Part shown: in pieces, positions 37,519 to 47,062 of the stretch
How positions within the stretch are numbered: the first letter of the stretch is position 1
How the letters are laid out: each line of letters begins with the position of its first letter
NCBI RefSeq assembly: GCF_900116255.1
Contig: NZ_FPAI01000003.1
Location: 1 to 64,000 of the forward strand
From: Halolactibacillus miurensis
GTDB lineage: Bacteria; Bacillota; Bacilli; Bacillales; Amphibacillaceae
DNA: 64,000 bases
Direction of reading: 5' to 3'
The notes under the pieces: generated by a model
The model's input: the letters and a program-made list of their open reading frames with translations, nothing else
What the model was told of the DNA's origin: nothing
The model's database searches: none
Program-made: the position numbers and the translations under genes

Positions 37519-37532
37519 TGTAAGCGCTTCAA
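37519..37532. promoter_or_regulatory. cre-like site before the PRD regulator
   Basis: TGTAAGCGCTTCAA differs from the cre pattern TGWAANCGNTNWCA at two positions near the end and keeps the central palindrome. It lies 30 bases upstream of the regulator start. Confidence 0.45.
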
Positions 37533-37768
37533 CTTCGATGGTTATTGAGCCCAATCACCTTGACACTTTAAGCATTCTATTGGGCTGAAGTTGCTTCTTT
37601 TTGCTTTTCCATGCCTTGTCATGCATGAAAAAGCCCTTAAAAAAAGACCCATGAACAAAGGAAAACTAAAACATCTAACCGATACCTTTTTCATTAGCCT
37701 AACGACCGTTATATTATTTTTAAATTGACTTCCTACTGTACTCATACCCGATTGATTTAAAAGTAAGC

Positions 37769-37825
37769 AAAAAAAAAGTATCACCGCCATTATTTTTTTC
37801 AAATAATAATGGTAGTGATACTTTT
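37769..37825 (-). terminator. Terminator of speE-speB
   Basis: A long hairpin of about 20 bp pairs 37776-37793 with 37804-37824. Nine or more T residues follow on the minus strand. The stretch 37545-37768 beyond it holds no credible gene. Confidence 0.9.
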
Positions 37826-37878
37826 TATAATGTGTTTTTCGCGCAAAACTCTCACGTTTTGTTCATATTTGCATACAC

Positions 37879-38751
37879 TCACTTTGTAAACCCAAGTAAC
37901 ATTTCTCTCACAAACTTACTCGCCGCAATCGCGGTTTGGTCGCTATTGTCATAAGGAGGTGAGACTTCAACTAAATCACAACCAACGATATTGACCTCGC
38001 TCCCCGCAATCGCATGAATCGCTGCGAGTAATTCGTTAGACGTAATCCCACCGACTTCTTGTGTTCCTGTACCTGGGGCACTGGCTGGGTCAAGTACGTC
38101 AATATCAATCGTCACGTAAACATTTTTCCCTTGTAATGTTGGTAAGACGTTTTTTAATGGTTCTAATACGTGATACTTATAGAGATGCATCCCACTCGTT
38201 TCAGCATAAAGAAATTCTTCTTTCATGCCTGAACGGATACCAAAGGAATAGACGTTTTCTGGACCGATGAGTTCACATATCTTTTTCACTGGCGTGGAGT
38301 GCGAATACGCTTCACCTTCATAGTGATCGCGTAGATCCGTATGCGCATCAATATGAATCAAGGTTAAATCTTTGGTCTTTTCATAAATAGCTTCAACGAC
38401 TGGCAGGGTCACTAAATGTTCACCACCAAGACCAAACGGCATTTTGCCGGCATCCATTAAGGTGGACACATACTCCTTAATCATCTTCACGCTTTTTTCA
38501 GGGTTACCGAATGGTAACGGGATGTCCCCGGCATCAAAGACATTGATCTCTGTTAGTTCTCGGTCTAAGTAAGGACTGTACTCTTCTAAGCCAATCGAGA
38601 CTTCACGAATACGGTTTGGACCAAAACGCGACCCTGGTCTAAAACTCACCGTCCAATCCATTGGCATGCCGTATAAGACAACATCCGCATTATCATAATC
38701 GTTTTGACTGGCAATAAACACTTTACCAGAATACGCTTCATCAAATCGCAT
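37879..38751 (-). CDS. speB: Agmatinase
   Basis: Agmatinase hydrolyses agmatine to putrescine and urea with a dimanganese centre. Metal ligands are in GLGGEHLVTLP, IHIDAHTDLRD and TIDIDVLDPASAPGTG. The ATG at 38751 follows GAGGTG at good spacing, giving 290 residues. The upstream in-frame GTG is part of that site. It follows speE by 14 bases, so the two form a putrescine-to-spermidine unit as in B. subtilis. No arginine decarboxylase is in the window. Confidence 0.96.
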   Translation of the reverse strand: MRFDEAYSGKVFIASQNDYDNADVVLYGMPMDWTVSFRPGSRFGPNRIREVSIGLEEYSPYLDRELTEINVFDAGDIPLPFGNPEKSVKMIKEYVSTLMDAGKMPFGLGGEHLVTLPVVEAIYEKTKDLTLIHIDAHTDLRDHYEGEAYSHSTPVKKICELIGPENVYSFGIRSGMKEEFLYAETSGMHLYKYHVLEPLKNVLPTLQGKNVYVTIDIDVLDPASAPGTGTQEVGGITSNELLAAIHAIAGSEVNIVGCDLVEVSPPYDNSDQTAIAASKFVREMLLGFTK

Positions 38752-38765
38752 CGGGTTCACCTCTA

Positions 38766-39587
38766 TTATTTCGTTAAATCTTCAACGAACTTTGGTAGAA
38801 CAAAGCTTGCCCCGTGAAGATCTTTCGTATAATACTTTGTGTCAATCTCAGCTGTACGCTGGCTTTCTAATGGATTATATTTTTTACTACCTAAAGTGAA
38901 CGCCCATAGTCCACTTGGATACGTTGGGATATTAGCGGTATAGAGTTTCGTGATAGGGAAGATTTCTTTTACGTCACGATGAACAGATTGAATCAGATCC
39001 GCTTTAAACCATGGGTTATCCGACTGCGCGACAAAAATACCGTCTTCTTTTAATGCTTTACTAATACCGGCATAAAAGCCTTTCGTAAATAAATTAACTG
39101 CTGGACCGACAGGTTCGGTTGAATCAACTAAGATGACGTCATACATATTCTCACTCTCTGCGATATGCATAAAGCCGTCGCCTACTTTAACTTCCACGCG
39201 CGGATCGTCTAACATACCCGCAATTGACGGAAGAAATTTCTTTGAGGATTCAATCACATCGCCATCAATTTCAGCAAGTACTGCTTTTTCTACTGATGGG
39301 TGTTTCAATACTTCACGAATAACACCACCGTCACCGCCACCAACAACTAAGACATGTTTTGGATTTGGGTGAGTGAAAAGCGGCACATGGCTGATCATTT
39401 CATGATAGACAAACTCATCACGTTCTGAGGTCATGACCATCCCGTCAAGCAGCAACATGTTGCCCCACTCTTCTGTTTCGACCATATCTAACTTTTGAAA
39501 ATCGGTTTGTTTTGTTTCTAATGTTTGTTTTACTTTCATTGTAATACCAAATGCATCGGTTTGTTTTTCTGTAAACCATAAACTCAT
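38766..39587 (-). CDS. speE: Spermidine synthase
   Basis: SpeE transfers aminopropyl from decarboxylated S-adenosylmethionine to putrescine. The nucleotide-binding [18 protein letters not shown] and the catalytic-loop [14 protein letters not shown] are typical. Length 273 fits. AAAGGAG lies nine bases before the ATG. It is the first gene of the speE-speB operon. Confidence 0.96.
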   Translation of the reverse strand: MSLWFTEKQTDAFGITMKVKQTLETKQTDFQKLDMVETEEWGNMLLLDGMVMTSERDEFVYHEMISHVPLFTHPNPKHVLVVGGGDGGVIREVLKHPSVEKAVLAEIDGDVIESSKKFLPSIAGMLDDPRVEVKVGDGFMHIAESENMYDVILVDSTEPVGPAVNLFTKGFYAGISKALKEDGIFVAQSDNPWFKADLIQSVHRDVKEIFPITKLYTANIPTYPSGLWAFTLGSKKYNPLESQRTAEIDTKYYTKDLHGASFVLPKFVEDLTK

Positions 39588-39758
39588 GTGTATCGACTCC
39601 TTTTGTCATTAAAAGCATCTTTGCTTTTCTATTATTTATTGTTTCTTGTTGTATTCTTACTTCTATTTAGTCGTTCACTTTTAGGGTATCATAAATACAG
39701 GGAAACAAGATAATTTTAGAGTTTTTTTCGGAAAAAGCAAGTGTTTTTTCAGAGAATT

Positions 39759-41645
39759 TTATTGTTCACTTACCGGAACCGTATTAATCATCTCTACCGG
39801 TAGCATTTCACCGCTTGCATCACTACCACCAGTGACATAATCTGTACCTGCCGACCGCTTTGGTGGGGCATAATACAGTTGTGGACCATAATCTCTAATA
39901 TTTATTTTTCCCTCTTTCACCGCAAAAGTCCCTACTAATGTTGAAGAATTTCCAACAGTAAAATCATTATTCACAATAATCGAGCCTATGAAATTCGAAC
40001 TTTCCGGAAGAGTAAAGTTGCCATGTGTTTCAAAATAAATGTCGCCTGCATAACTTTTCACTTCGTCTAAATGATGACTAATAAAGTTTCTGTCAATCAT
40101 GACATCTCGATTGCCTTTCTTCACATGAAACTCTAGATCGGTTTTTATATCAACATTCTCGGCAACATACACATTGATTGGTCCATTTGTTATATCAAAT
40201 TTCACACCAGTATGTGGAACAGATGATAAACTTTCAAAATAGTAATCACCACTTTTAAGTATCACTTCTCCACTCCCATTGATTTTTACCTCTCCATAAG
40301 CCCCTGGTTCTAAAGTGACGGTTTGATTGATATTCTCTTTTTTTGATCCATATTCAAATTCAGATAAAGCTATCTTATTCTCCATTGGCGTATAACCTTT
40401 ATAATCAGGTAGCGTTGGGAATATTGGTTCTTCGACTTCACTTTCAACATAACGACTCCCCAAAATAATACCATCACCAATAATTTGTTGCCCAGCGTAG
40501 GCATTTCCTTCAATTTTATTATCTGTACCCAATCTTATATCGTTACCAGCATGTACATCTTGTCTAAAAATATATCGATTATACGCAACTGTATATACAT
40601 TTTGACCTGAAAACACATGACCATTTACAGTAATATCACTCGGCTCACTATCACTTTCCCCTACGTTCTCTTGGGCATGGATTTCACCAAGAATGCTATT
40701 ATTACCACTCCAAATTAACGATCCTCCTGAGAAAACATGCTGAGTATTCGTACCATAACCGAGTTTAACATTCCCTATTGAATGAATATCTCCTTTTACT
40801 TCGTTACCTCCCGATAAATCGACTAATCCTTTTGAAAATATATTACTAGCCTCTGTGCCAGAGCTGAGCTGAACATCCCCACTTGCATGAATATCTCCAT
40901 CCACTGCATTGTTACTAGCAGATAAATTCACATTGCCTCCTAAAGCAATTAAATCTCCTGCAATTTTAGAACTACTACTGATTGCTATTCCTTTTTCAGA
41001 AATAATCGATCCTCGAAAATCTGTATTAGAGGCTCGAATATTGACATCCTTGGCATATAAATCCCCTTCGTAGTAACCTCCACCTGTTAAATCAACAGTA
41101 TGATTTGATTCACTATAAAGTAAATAGTCCATCACTCCGCGGTTACCACTTGTTGCTACTTTTATACGATGAGCCAAATCAAAGCTAGAAGATACCGTTC
41201 GATCAGCAGACCCTTGCTGCCCGGTAGATTCTAATGTATAGCGGACCGAACGCTGACTGTAGTTTCCTACTGTTTGATTTACTGCCGTTTCTTTGGTTAC
41301 ATCAATGACCGCAATAGGTTCCTCACCAGCATTTTCTTCAAATATGTCCAGTTCTCCTTGTATATTCTCATCTATAAATGCTTCTAGTTGATTAAAAAAG
41401 TCATCGTGCGATAAATTCATTGCACCTAGCTCTTTTGCCTGTTTCTCTAAGATGGCAATCGATTGATTGATACCACCTTCAGCAATGTAAAACGTACTTT
41501 CATGCTGCGCTGTCGCTTTGGTTAATTTCACATTGGCTACGCCTATGGTCATGAGGGCGGTTCCTAACATAGCTAACACTAAAAACGTCAGCAAAGTGAA
41601 AACTAAGGCAATACCTTCTTCATTGTTCTTGAAGTATTTCATCAC
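39759..41645 (-). CDS. PilX-like pilin-related beta-rich surface protein
   Basis: A protein of about 628 residues. The N-terminus has a prepilin-like signal: a short basic stretch, NNEEG, then the hydrophobic helix IALVFTLLTFLVLAMLGTAL, without the usual Glu5. After a helical region come many short repeats such as GDIHASGDVQLSSG and GDIHSIGNVKLGYG (residues about 200-400), suggesting a beta-solenoid. The tail has EPGAYGEVKINGSG and FIGSIIVNND, like domains found in PilX-type proteins. A GTG at 41645 was chosen (GGAGG eight bases upstream). No other pilus gene is near. Confidence 0.7.
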   Translation of the reverse strand: MMKYFKNNEEGIALVFTLLTFLVLAMLGTALMTIGVANVKLTKATAQHESTFYIAEGGINQSIAILEKQAKELGAMNLSHDDFFNQLEAFIDENIQGELDIFEENAGEEPIAVIDVTKETAVNQTVGNYSQRSVRYTLESTGQQGSADRTVSSSFDLAHRIKVATSGNRGVMDYLLYSESNHTVDLTGGGYYEGDLYAKDVNIRASNTDFRGSIISEKGIAISSSSKIAGDLIALGGNVNLSASNNAVDGDIHASGDVQLSSGTEASNIFSKGLVDLSGGNEVKGDIHSIGNVKLGYGTNTQHVFSGGSLIWSGNNSILGEIHAQENVGESDSEPSDITVNGHVFSGQNVYTVAYNRYIFRQDVHAGNDIRLGTDNKIEGNAYAGQQIIGDGIILGSRYVESEVEEPIFPTLPDYKGYTPMENKIALSEFEYGSKKENINQTVTLEPGAYGEVKINGSGEVILKSGDYYFESLSSVPHTGVKFDITNGPINVYVAENVDIKTDLEFHVKKGNRDVMIDRNFISHHLDEVKSYAGDIYFETHGNFTLPESSNFIGSIIVNNDFTVGNSSTLVGTFAVKEGKINIRDYGPQLYYAPPKRSAGTDYVTGGSDASGEMLPVEMINTVPVSEQ

Positions 41646-41775
41646 ATTTACAGCCTCCTCAAATAATAAATCTAACCTTCCATTATCTGTATCCATATTA
41701 CCACAATTTATGATATGAGGATGACTATATTTTAAATAAATGAGCAAGGTTGATACTATCAATATTACAATACCC

Positions 41776-41802
41776 AAAAACCCTCAGTTAAGTGACTGAG
41801 GG
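41776..41802 (-). terminator. Terminator after the 50-residue ORF
   Basis: CCCTCAGT at 41781-41788 pairs with ACTGAGGG at 41795-41802, followed by TTTTT on the minus strand. Confidence 0.8.
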
Positions 41803-41942
41803 AGAGATAATCATACTATATCTCGATACGCTTATTTTAAATTTTATTGAGGTGATCCAGCACTTTTAATTACTATTAAAACAATTCAGAATAAAAAATA
41901 CTATCTCTAAGCTGTTATTCGAACTTTTCTGTTCTAATAACT

Positions 41943-42095
41943 TCACACATCACTATAATCTCTACTCAACAATTCCTTTCTCAGAGCATCAATAGTATCC
42001 TCAATTGGACCAACCTTGTTATCCGAAACATCCGCTTCTGCTTCTGCAAGTTTTTTTAATAGCTCTAACTCTGCATAATGGTTTATACTTGACAC
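41943..42095 (-). CDS. Orphan antitoxin-like 50-residue protein
   Basis: A small frame with GTG start and AGAGGTG eight bases upstream. It reads MSSINHYAELELLKKLAEAE, then ADVSDNKVGPIEDTIDALRK and a short tail. The pattern LAEAEADV..xKVGPIEDT..LR is like the C-terminal toxin-binding part of Phd/RelB-type antitoxins, but no DNA-binding part and no toxin gene are seen nearby. A terminator follows. It may be a stand-alone short protein of the kind common in Bacillota. Function unknown. Confidence 0.6.
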   Translation of the reverse strand: MSSINHYAELELLKKLAEAEADVSDNKVGPIEDTIDALRKELLSRDYSDV

Positions 42096-42303
42096 CACTC
42101 TATCACCTCTTCTAAAAAAATAGCCATGTATATGTTATATCAAGATTCGCCTATATCGTCACGTATTATCCCTATATTTAGACTGAGTTTTTCCCATTTA
42201 CCACGATGTTTTGTGGAGATACTTTTTGTATAATCACACGACGTACGGTAAAATGAATCATAACGCTAGAAAATGATAAACGATGACGAAATGAGGTGAA
42301 ACC

Positions 42304-42492
42304 ATGCCCTATGTAACTGTTAAAATGTTAGAAGGACGGACTGATGAACAAAAGAAAGCGCTCGTTGAAAAAGTAACCGATGCGGTTGTTGAAACAACTG
42401 GCGCAAGTCGTGAGAAAGTCGTTGTCTTTTTAGAAGACATGAAAAAGTCAGAGTATGCCGTTGGTGGAACAAGACTGAGTGACCAAGACTAA
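42304..42492 (+). CDS. 4-oxalocrotonate tautomerase family protein
   Basis: A 62-residue tautomerase subunit beginning MPYVTVKMLEGRTDEQK. After Met removal Pro1 is the catalytic base. The short length and beta-alpha-beta pattern match the 4-OT family, which forms hexamers. It resembles B. subtilis YwhB. The ribosome-binding site is GAGGTG. It has its own terminator. The physiological substrate is not known for such members. Confidence 0.92.
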   Translation: MPYVTVKMLEGRTDEQKKALVEKVTDAVVETTGASREKVVVFLEDMKKSEYAVGGTRLSDQD

Positions 42493-42493
42493 G

Positions 42494-42534
42494 AAAAAGA
42501 CCTTAAGCCATATCAAAGGCATTAAGGTCTTTTT
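42494..42534. terminator. Bidirectional terminator between tautomerase and PTS genes
   Basis: AAAAGACCTTA pairs with TAAGGTCTTTT, and GCC with GGC, with A and T runs on the two sides. It serves the plus-strand tautomerase and probably the minus-strand PTS operon. Confidence 0.85.
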
Positions 42535-42565
42535 ACTTGTGAGTGAAAGAGATAACTGTGCTCGG

Positions 42566-43999
42566 TTAACCTTTAAGTCGGTTGAGTAAATCTTCTAACT
42601 TTGGATCACCAATATAATTCTCAATAGTGATAATGTCATGGTCTTTAAATGACAGTCTCGCACGATCTAATAAGTTTTGGTGAACAACAATGATATCTGA
42701 ATCTTTTGGTGCATCTTCGATGCGGTAATGTTTCACTTCGATTCCCTCAAGGCCGGCACCCTTTAATTTCTTTCTGAACGTTGTCGCACCTAGTGCACTA
42801 CTTCCGGCACCAGCATCACAGACAAAGGAAATCTTAGACACACCTTGAGTGTTTACTGTCTGAGCATCTGTTGATGCTTGATAAAGGTTTTTACCTTCAG
42901 ACTTCATTGTTTGTGACTTTTCCATTGATGTCGTTAGCGCGTCACTGTCGTCATCTTTGTTTTTATCAAGTTTTAAGATGATGGACGTGACGATAAAGGA
43001 TACAACAGTTGCGACAAGAACACCTAGGATAATACCGATAAAGTTGCCACGTGGTGTTAAGGCAAGATAAGCAAAGATGGAACCTGGACTTGGACCAGCC
43101 ACTAGACCCGCATCAAAGAGTTGGAATGTCGCAATCCCTGACATAGCACCGGCGATCATACCAATAATCGTAAGCGGTTTCATCAACACGTAAGGGAAGT
43201 ATAGTTCGTGAATCCCACCGAAGAAGTGAATAATAATCGCCCCTGGTGCGGTCCGTCTTGCGGTTTTATTACCAAAGAACGTGTAAGCAAGGAGTAAGCC
43301 TAAACCTGGTCCAGGGTTAGATGCGACTGTGAAGTAGATGGATTTTCCTACTTCTAAGGTTTCTTGTAAACCAAGTGGGTAATAAATTCCTTGGTCAATC
43401 ACGTTATTTAAGAAAAGTACCTTAGCTGGTTCATTAATCAAAGATAAGAGCGGTAAGAATCCTGTTGCGACAAGTGCCTCAATCGCCACAGTCACAGCTT
43501 CGTTGGCTGCTGAAATCACTGGGCCGATAAAGAGATAAGATAGTAAGAGTAAGAAGAAACCTAAAATACCAATTGAGAAGTTATTAACAACCATCTCAAA
43601 TCCTGCACGGATCTTATCTTCAATTAATTTATCGAAGCTTTTGATAATCCAACCACCAAGTGGTCCGATAATCATTGCCCCTAAAAACATCGGGATATCT
43701 GAACCGATAATTAAACCAATCGCCCCGATTGATCCCATCACAGCCCCACGCTGTCCACCGACCATGCGTCCACCTGTATAAGCAAGTAACAATGGTAGTA
43801 AGTACGTAATCGTTGGACCAACCATTTCCGCTAAGTGCGCATTTGGCCACCAACCAGTTTCAATCACGAGAGCGGTTAAAATCCCCCAGGCGATAAACGC
43901 CCCAATGTTCGGTAGTACCATGTTCGTTAAAAAGCCACCCATCGCTTGAATTTTTGCTCTTATTGATGGCTTTTGAGTTGACATTGATTGATTTGACAT
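42566..43999 (-). CDS. mtlA: PTS mannitol-family permease EIICB
   Basis: A 477-residue membrane permease of the mannitol/fructitol PTS family. The EIIC part (residues about 15-345) has GGIHELYFPYVLMKP, the substrate motif GIHEIYF in slightly altered form. The EIIB domain at the C-terminus has the phosphorylated cysteine in ISFVCDAGAGSSALGA. A separate EIIA gene lies upstream. Homology alone would suggest mannitol, but the operon also carries a hexuloisomerase and an epimerase that mannitol catabolism does not need. Another hexitol is therefore possible. The start has AAAGGGTGG upstream. Confidence 0.88.
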   Translation of the reverse strand: MSNQSMSTQKPSIRAKIQAMGGFLTNMVLPNIGAFIAWGILTALVIETGWWPNAHLAEMVGPTITYLLPLLLAYTGGRMVGGQRGAVMGSIGAIGLIIGSDIPMFLGAMIIGPLGGWIIKSFDKLIEDKIRAGFEMVVNNFSIGILGFFLLLLSYLFIGPVISAANEAVTVAIEALVATGFLPLLSLINEPAKVLFLNNVIDQGIYYPLGLQETLEVGKSIYFTVASNPGPGLGLLLAYTFFGNKTARRTAPGAIIIHFFGGIHELYFPYVLMKPLTIIGMIAGAMSGIATFQLFDAGLVAGPSPGSIFAYLALTPRGNFIGIILGVLVATVVSFIVTSIILKLDKNKDDDSDALTTSMEKSQTMKSEGKNLYQASTDAQTVNTQGVSKISFVCDAGAGSSALGATTFRKKLKGAGLEGIEVKHYRIEDAPKDSDIIVVHQNLLDRARLSFKDHDIITIENYIGDPKLEDLLNRLKG

Positions 44000-44075
44000 A
44001 ATAATTCCACCCTTTCAAAAATGAAGTTAAAACGACGTTTAATGTAAGTCTTACGTTGTGCTTTACTTAACCGAC

Positions 44076-44519
44076 TTACTCTTCTTCAACATTTGCGATA
44101 ATTGCTTCGATTTCTTCTACACTACCTGCTTCTTCTAGTGCAGTGCGCAAATCATCATCACCTAGAACACCGGCTAAATCTGAGATTAAATCTAAATGTC
44201 CTGAGCTACTTGTTGCTCCTAAGACTAAGACAAGACTGACTGGTTTATCTTCTGGATACATGACGGGCTGATCGAGTTTGAGTAAACTCATACCGTCTTG
44301 TTTCACGCCACCTTTATTTTGTGCATGTGGCATCGCAAAGTTTGGCACGATCACAATATACGAACCAAATTCATGGACGTTACTGATCATATCACTGACA
44401 TAGCTGTCGTCAATTGAGCCATCATCTAATAGTGGCTTAGCAGCTAACTTGATCGATGCTTCCCACGCTTCAACCTCCGGTTTGTGTTGGATACGTCCTT
44501 GTAAATAATCTTTCAACAT
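44076..44519 (-). CDS. PTS EIIA component, ascorbate (UlaC)-like
   Basis: A 147-residue EIIA domain with the phosphorylatable histidine in NFAMPHAQNKGG. The sequence MLKDYLQGRIQ, WEASIKLAAKPLLDDGSI and YIVIVPNFAMPHA look more like UlaC (ascorbate) than MtlF. So the permease family and the EIIA subfamily differ, within one fold superfamily. The ATG at 44519 follows AGGAGGG by nine bases. A longer frame runs back into mtlD. It would pass phosphate from HPr to the EIIB domain of the next gene. Confidence 0.87.
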   Translation of the reverse strand: MLKDYLQGRIQHKPEVEAWEASIKLAAKPLLDDGSIDDSYVSDMISNVHEFGSYIVIVPNFAMPHAQNKGGVKQDGMSLLKLDQPVMYPEDKPVSLVLVLGATSSSGHLDLISDLAGVLGDDDLRTALEEAGSVEEIEAIIANVEEE

Positions 44520-44559
44520 TGATAAATCCCTCCTGAAAAATAGTCTCTCTGTTTTAACA

Positions 44560-45717
44560 TCATTTCTGTATGGGCTTCCATTCATTATAAGCGAGGAGAA
44601 TTCGTGAGACAATATCTTCATTGTGAATCATTGAATACTGTTCAATCGCTTTTTTTACACCGTGTTCACCCATGTATTTTTGAAGTGCCTTAGCTTCATC
44701 ATCACCTGAATAATCAAATAGATAGGCTGCTGCGACGACTTTAATGAAATGATTAACCGGTTTGTCCAAGTCTGAAAGAGCGGTCAATGGTTTCACTAGG
44801 CGCTCGTCTGGTCCGACTTTTCGAATCGGACTGCGACCAACCCGCGTTACCTCATCAGAAATGTTGTTGTTCATAAATCGCGCCAATACTTTATCAATGT
44901 AAGTCATTTGCGTTTCTTTTTCGACACCGTGCACTTCGACAAAATATGCAGCCGCTTCGCGCATCAACCCTCTAATAAAAGATAAAATATCAGGAATCTG
45001 TAAAGCTTGTTGAATCGTTGATGCACCATTAAGGTAACCAACATAAGCGGTTGCGGCATGTGCCATATTGACTAAGTATAACTTTCTTTCAATATACGGT
45101 GTTAAGTCATCGACATAAGTCGCCCCTGTGAGTGCGGGTAACGTATGATTAATCATCTCACCTCGATGAATCACCCACTCATAAAAAGGTTCAACTAACG
45201 CGATCATTCCCTCGTCTGCTTCTTTTGATAAAGCTAAGCGATCAATCGCAGTATTCACAAAACTAACTTGTCCCTGTAACTCCTCCATCGCTTGATCGCC
45301 GACATGACGAGACAGAAGCGTCTTTAACGTTGACGAGGCATTAACCGCATTTTCATTTGCTAATACATCAAGCGGTTGATCATTTTCTTTCACACGTTCT
45401 ATGAGACCTTCACTTAAAATAGGGACAATGTATTTAAGATTATCCACGCCGACAGACGTCGTAATGATATTCGCTTCTTTTATTGCCCTTATTACCTCCT
45501 CTTTATCTTGACCGCTATTCAGCGCTGTAACACCGGACACGGTCAAAGTTGTCTGATGATCATCCAGTAGCTCAATTTTATACGTGCCTGTTTGATTTAA
45601 TTGATCAATCATGGCTTGGTTGACATCAACGAAACAAACATCATAACCTGATTGATTCAGTAAATAACCAATAAACCCTCTCCCAATATTACCAGCCCCA
45701 AAATGTAGCGCTTTCAT
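44560..45717 (-). CDS. mtlD: Mannitol-1-phosphate 5-dehydrogenase family
   Basis: MtlD oxidises mannitol-1-phosphate to fructose-6-phosphate with NAD. The NAD-binding start is MKALHFGAGNIGRGFIGYLL. The catalytic region KLYLVNMAHAATAYVGYLNG holds the lysine, asparagine and histidine of the long-chain polyol dehydrogenase family. Length 385 fits. It lies between the EIIA and hexuloisomerase genes. If the substrate is not mannitol, the product could be another ketohexose phosphate that the next two enzymes convert. Confidence 0.92.
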   Translation of the reverse strand: MKALHFGAGNIGRGFIGYLLNQSGYDVCFVDVNQAMIDQLNQTGTYKIELLDDHQTTLTVSGVTALNSGQDKEEVIRAIKEANIITTSVGVDNLKYIVPILSEGLIERVKENDQPLDVLANENAVNASSTLKTLLSRHVGDQAMEELQGQVSFVNTAIDRLALSKEADEGMIALVEPFYEWVIHRGEMINHTLPALTGATYVDDLTPYIERKLYLVNMAHAATAYVGYLNGASTIQQALQIPDILSFIRGLMREAAAYFVEVHGVEKETQMTYIDKVLARFMNNNISDEVTRVGRSPIRKVGPDERLVKPLTALSDLDKPVNHFIKVVAAAYLFDYSGDDEAKALQKYMGEHGVKKAIEQYSMIHNEDIVSRILLAYNEWKPIQK

Positions 45718-45759
45718 TTTTATCCCCCTTTATATCTCGTCCCCTTTTGAACTTAGCTG

Positions 45760-46317
45760 TTACTCTAAGTTCGCATGATATTGCCATAGATTGTGTAAAT
45801 CCATACCGTCTTGTTGTACTATCATGAGCGCAATCGTATCACCTAAGAGTAGTAAACTTTGTTCAAATAAACTCGTCATCGGTTGAACCGACGTAATTTC
45901 ATTTGGTAAGGCGAATTTTGTACTAACTGGAATGCGAACAAAGACGTCTGAATACGCTTTCATTGAACAGTCTGGATTCGCACCGATATGCGCCACTCTT
46001 GCGTTAAATGATTTGGCCTTTTTCGCAATGATCAGCGGAAAAGCTGATTCCCCGCTACCAGAACCAACAATCAGTAAATCTTTATCCGTAATCGCAGGTT
46101 CAGTAATTTGTCCAACCACAAAGGTGTTGATCCCTAAATGGGCCAAACGCTTCGCAATCCCTTCTAAAGCAAGTAGTACCCGTCCAACACCAACAAAAAA
46201 CACTTTGTCCGCTTGTTTAATTTCTTTAATGAGTTGGTCCACATTATCTGCTTCAATACCTGATAAAGCTTCAGCCAATTCTTTCGTAATGACCGCTTGC
46301 GCTTCTTGATACTTCAT
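45760..46317 (-). CDS. 6-phospho-3-hexuloisomerase-like SIS protein
   Basis: A 185-residue protein with a single SIS domain: VFFVGVGRVLLALEGIAKRLAHLG and LLIVGSGSGESAFP are the sugar-phosphate-binding loops. The length and motifs match HxlB-type 6-phospho-3-hexuloisomerase, which interconverts arabino-3-hexulose-6-phosphate and fructose-6-phosphate. No hexulose-phosphate synthase of the formaldehyde pathway is beside it. In this polyol operon it probably isomerises a 3-keto or 2-keto hexose phosphate. The stop abuts the preceding gene (one-base spacing), so expression is coupled. Confidence 0.85.
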   Translation of the reverse strand: MKYQEAQAVITKELAEALSGIEADNVDQLIKEIKQADKVFFVGVGRVLLALEGIAKRLAHLGINTFVVGQITEPAITDKDLLIVGSGSGESAFPLIIAKKAKSFNARVAHIGANPDCSMKAYSDVFVRIPVSTKFALPNEITSVQPMTSLFEQSLLLLGDTIALMIVQQDGMDLHNLWQYHANLE

Positions 46318-47025
46318 TTACGATTCCTCCCGTTGTTTTAATCCTGCCGCTATTTTTTCTTCCATTGTTGCTTTATTTTCAGCTAACGTATAGCCCTTCA
46401 CAAATAAGCTTGTGCTACCAGCTACGAGAAAATCTGCGCCTGCGGCGACTAAATCAGTAATCGTCTCAAGTGACACGCGCCCATCCACTTCGATCCGTGT
46501 ATCTAAACCTAACCGATCAATCATCTCGCGTAAGTCTGTTACTTTTTTATTCGCATAACGGACTTGTTTTTCATTTTTATCTGTCGCAAATCCTGGGTTA
46601 ATCAACATGAGTAGTACGGTGTCCACTTGTGGCAACACATACTCGAGTACCGATAGCGGCGTCGCTGGGTTTAAAGCCACCCCGACTTTTACATTATTTT
46701 TTTTCATTAAGTTAATGTAACGATCAATATGAATACTTGTTTCTAAATGGAACGTTATCTGTTCAACACCAATGTTAATCATTTCTTGAATAAAGAATTC
46801 ATTATCATTAGCCATAATGTGCACATCAAAGGCTAAATCAGTTAATTCACGTAAGCGCTTAATCGTATCGATACCCAGTGGCATACTCGGACTAAAACTT
46901 CCATCAATCACATCAATGTGTAATGTATCGAGTCCTGCTGCTTCAATCTCACGAATACCTGCTTCTAAGTTCGCTAAATCCGCACACATAATGGATGGCG
47001 CGATTGTAATTGCATGTTTTTGCAT
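46318..47025 (-). CDS. Ribulose-phosphate 3-epimerase family, AlsE-like
   Basis: A 235-residue TIM barrel of the RPE family. Metal-binding residues are in LHIDVIDGSFSPSMP, DVHIM and EVDGRVS, and NPGFA marks the phosphate loop region. The start APSIMCADLANLE resembles AlsE (allulose-6-phosphate 3-epimerase, SLMCMDL) as much as housekeeping RPE. In this operon it is likely to epimerise a ketohexose-6-phosphate at C3. It is the first gene after the intergenic operator region shared with the DeoR regulator. Confidence 0.85.
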   Translation of the reverse strand: MQKHAITIAPSIMCADLANLEAGIREIEAAGLDTLHIDVIDGSFSPSMPLGIDTIKRLRELTDLAFDVHIMANDNEFFIQEMINIGVEQITFHLETSIHIDRYINLMKKNNVKVGVALNPATPLSVLEYVLPQVDTVLLMLINPGFATDKNEKQVRYANKKVTDLREMIDRLGLDTRIEVDGRVSLETITDLVAAGADFLVAGSTSLFVKGYTLAENKATMEEKIAAGLKQREES

Positions 47026-47062
47026 TTAATTGCCTCCCTTTGCTGTATTTACTTAGATTATA

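Noticed and set aside
37542-37802. 86-codon minus-strand frame with a signal-peptide-like start
   Set aside because: Its TTG start lies inside the speE-speB terminator hairpin and the rest is low-quality sequence between terminator and regulator.
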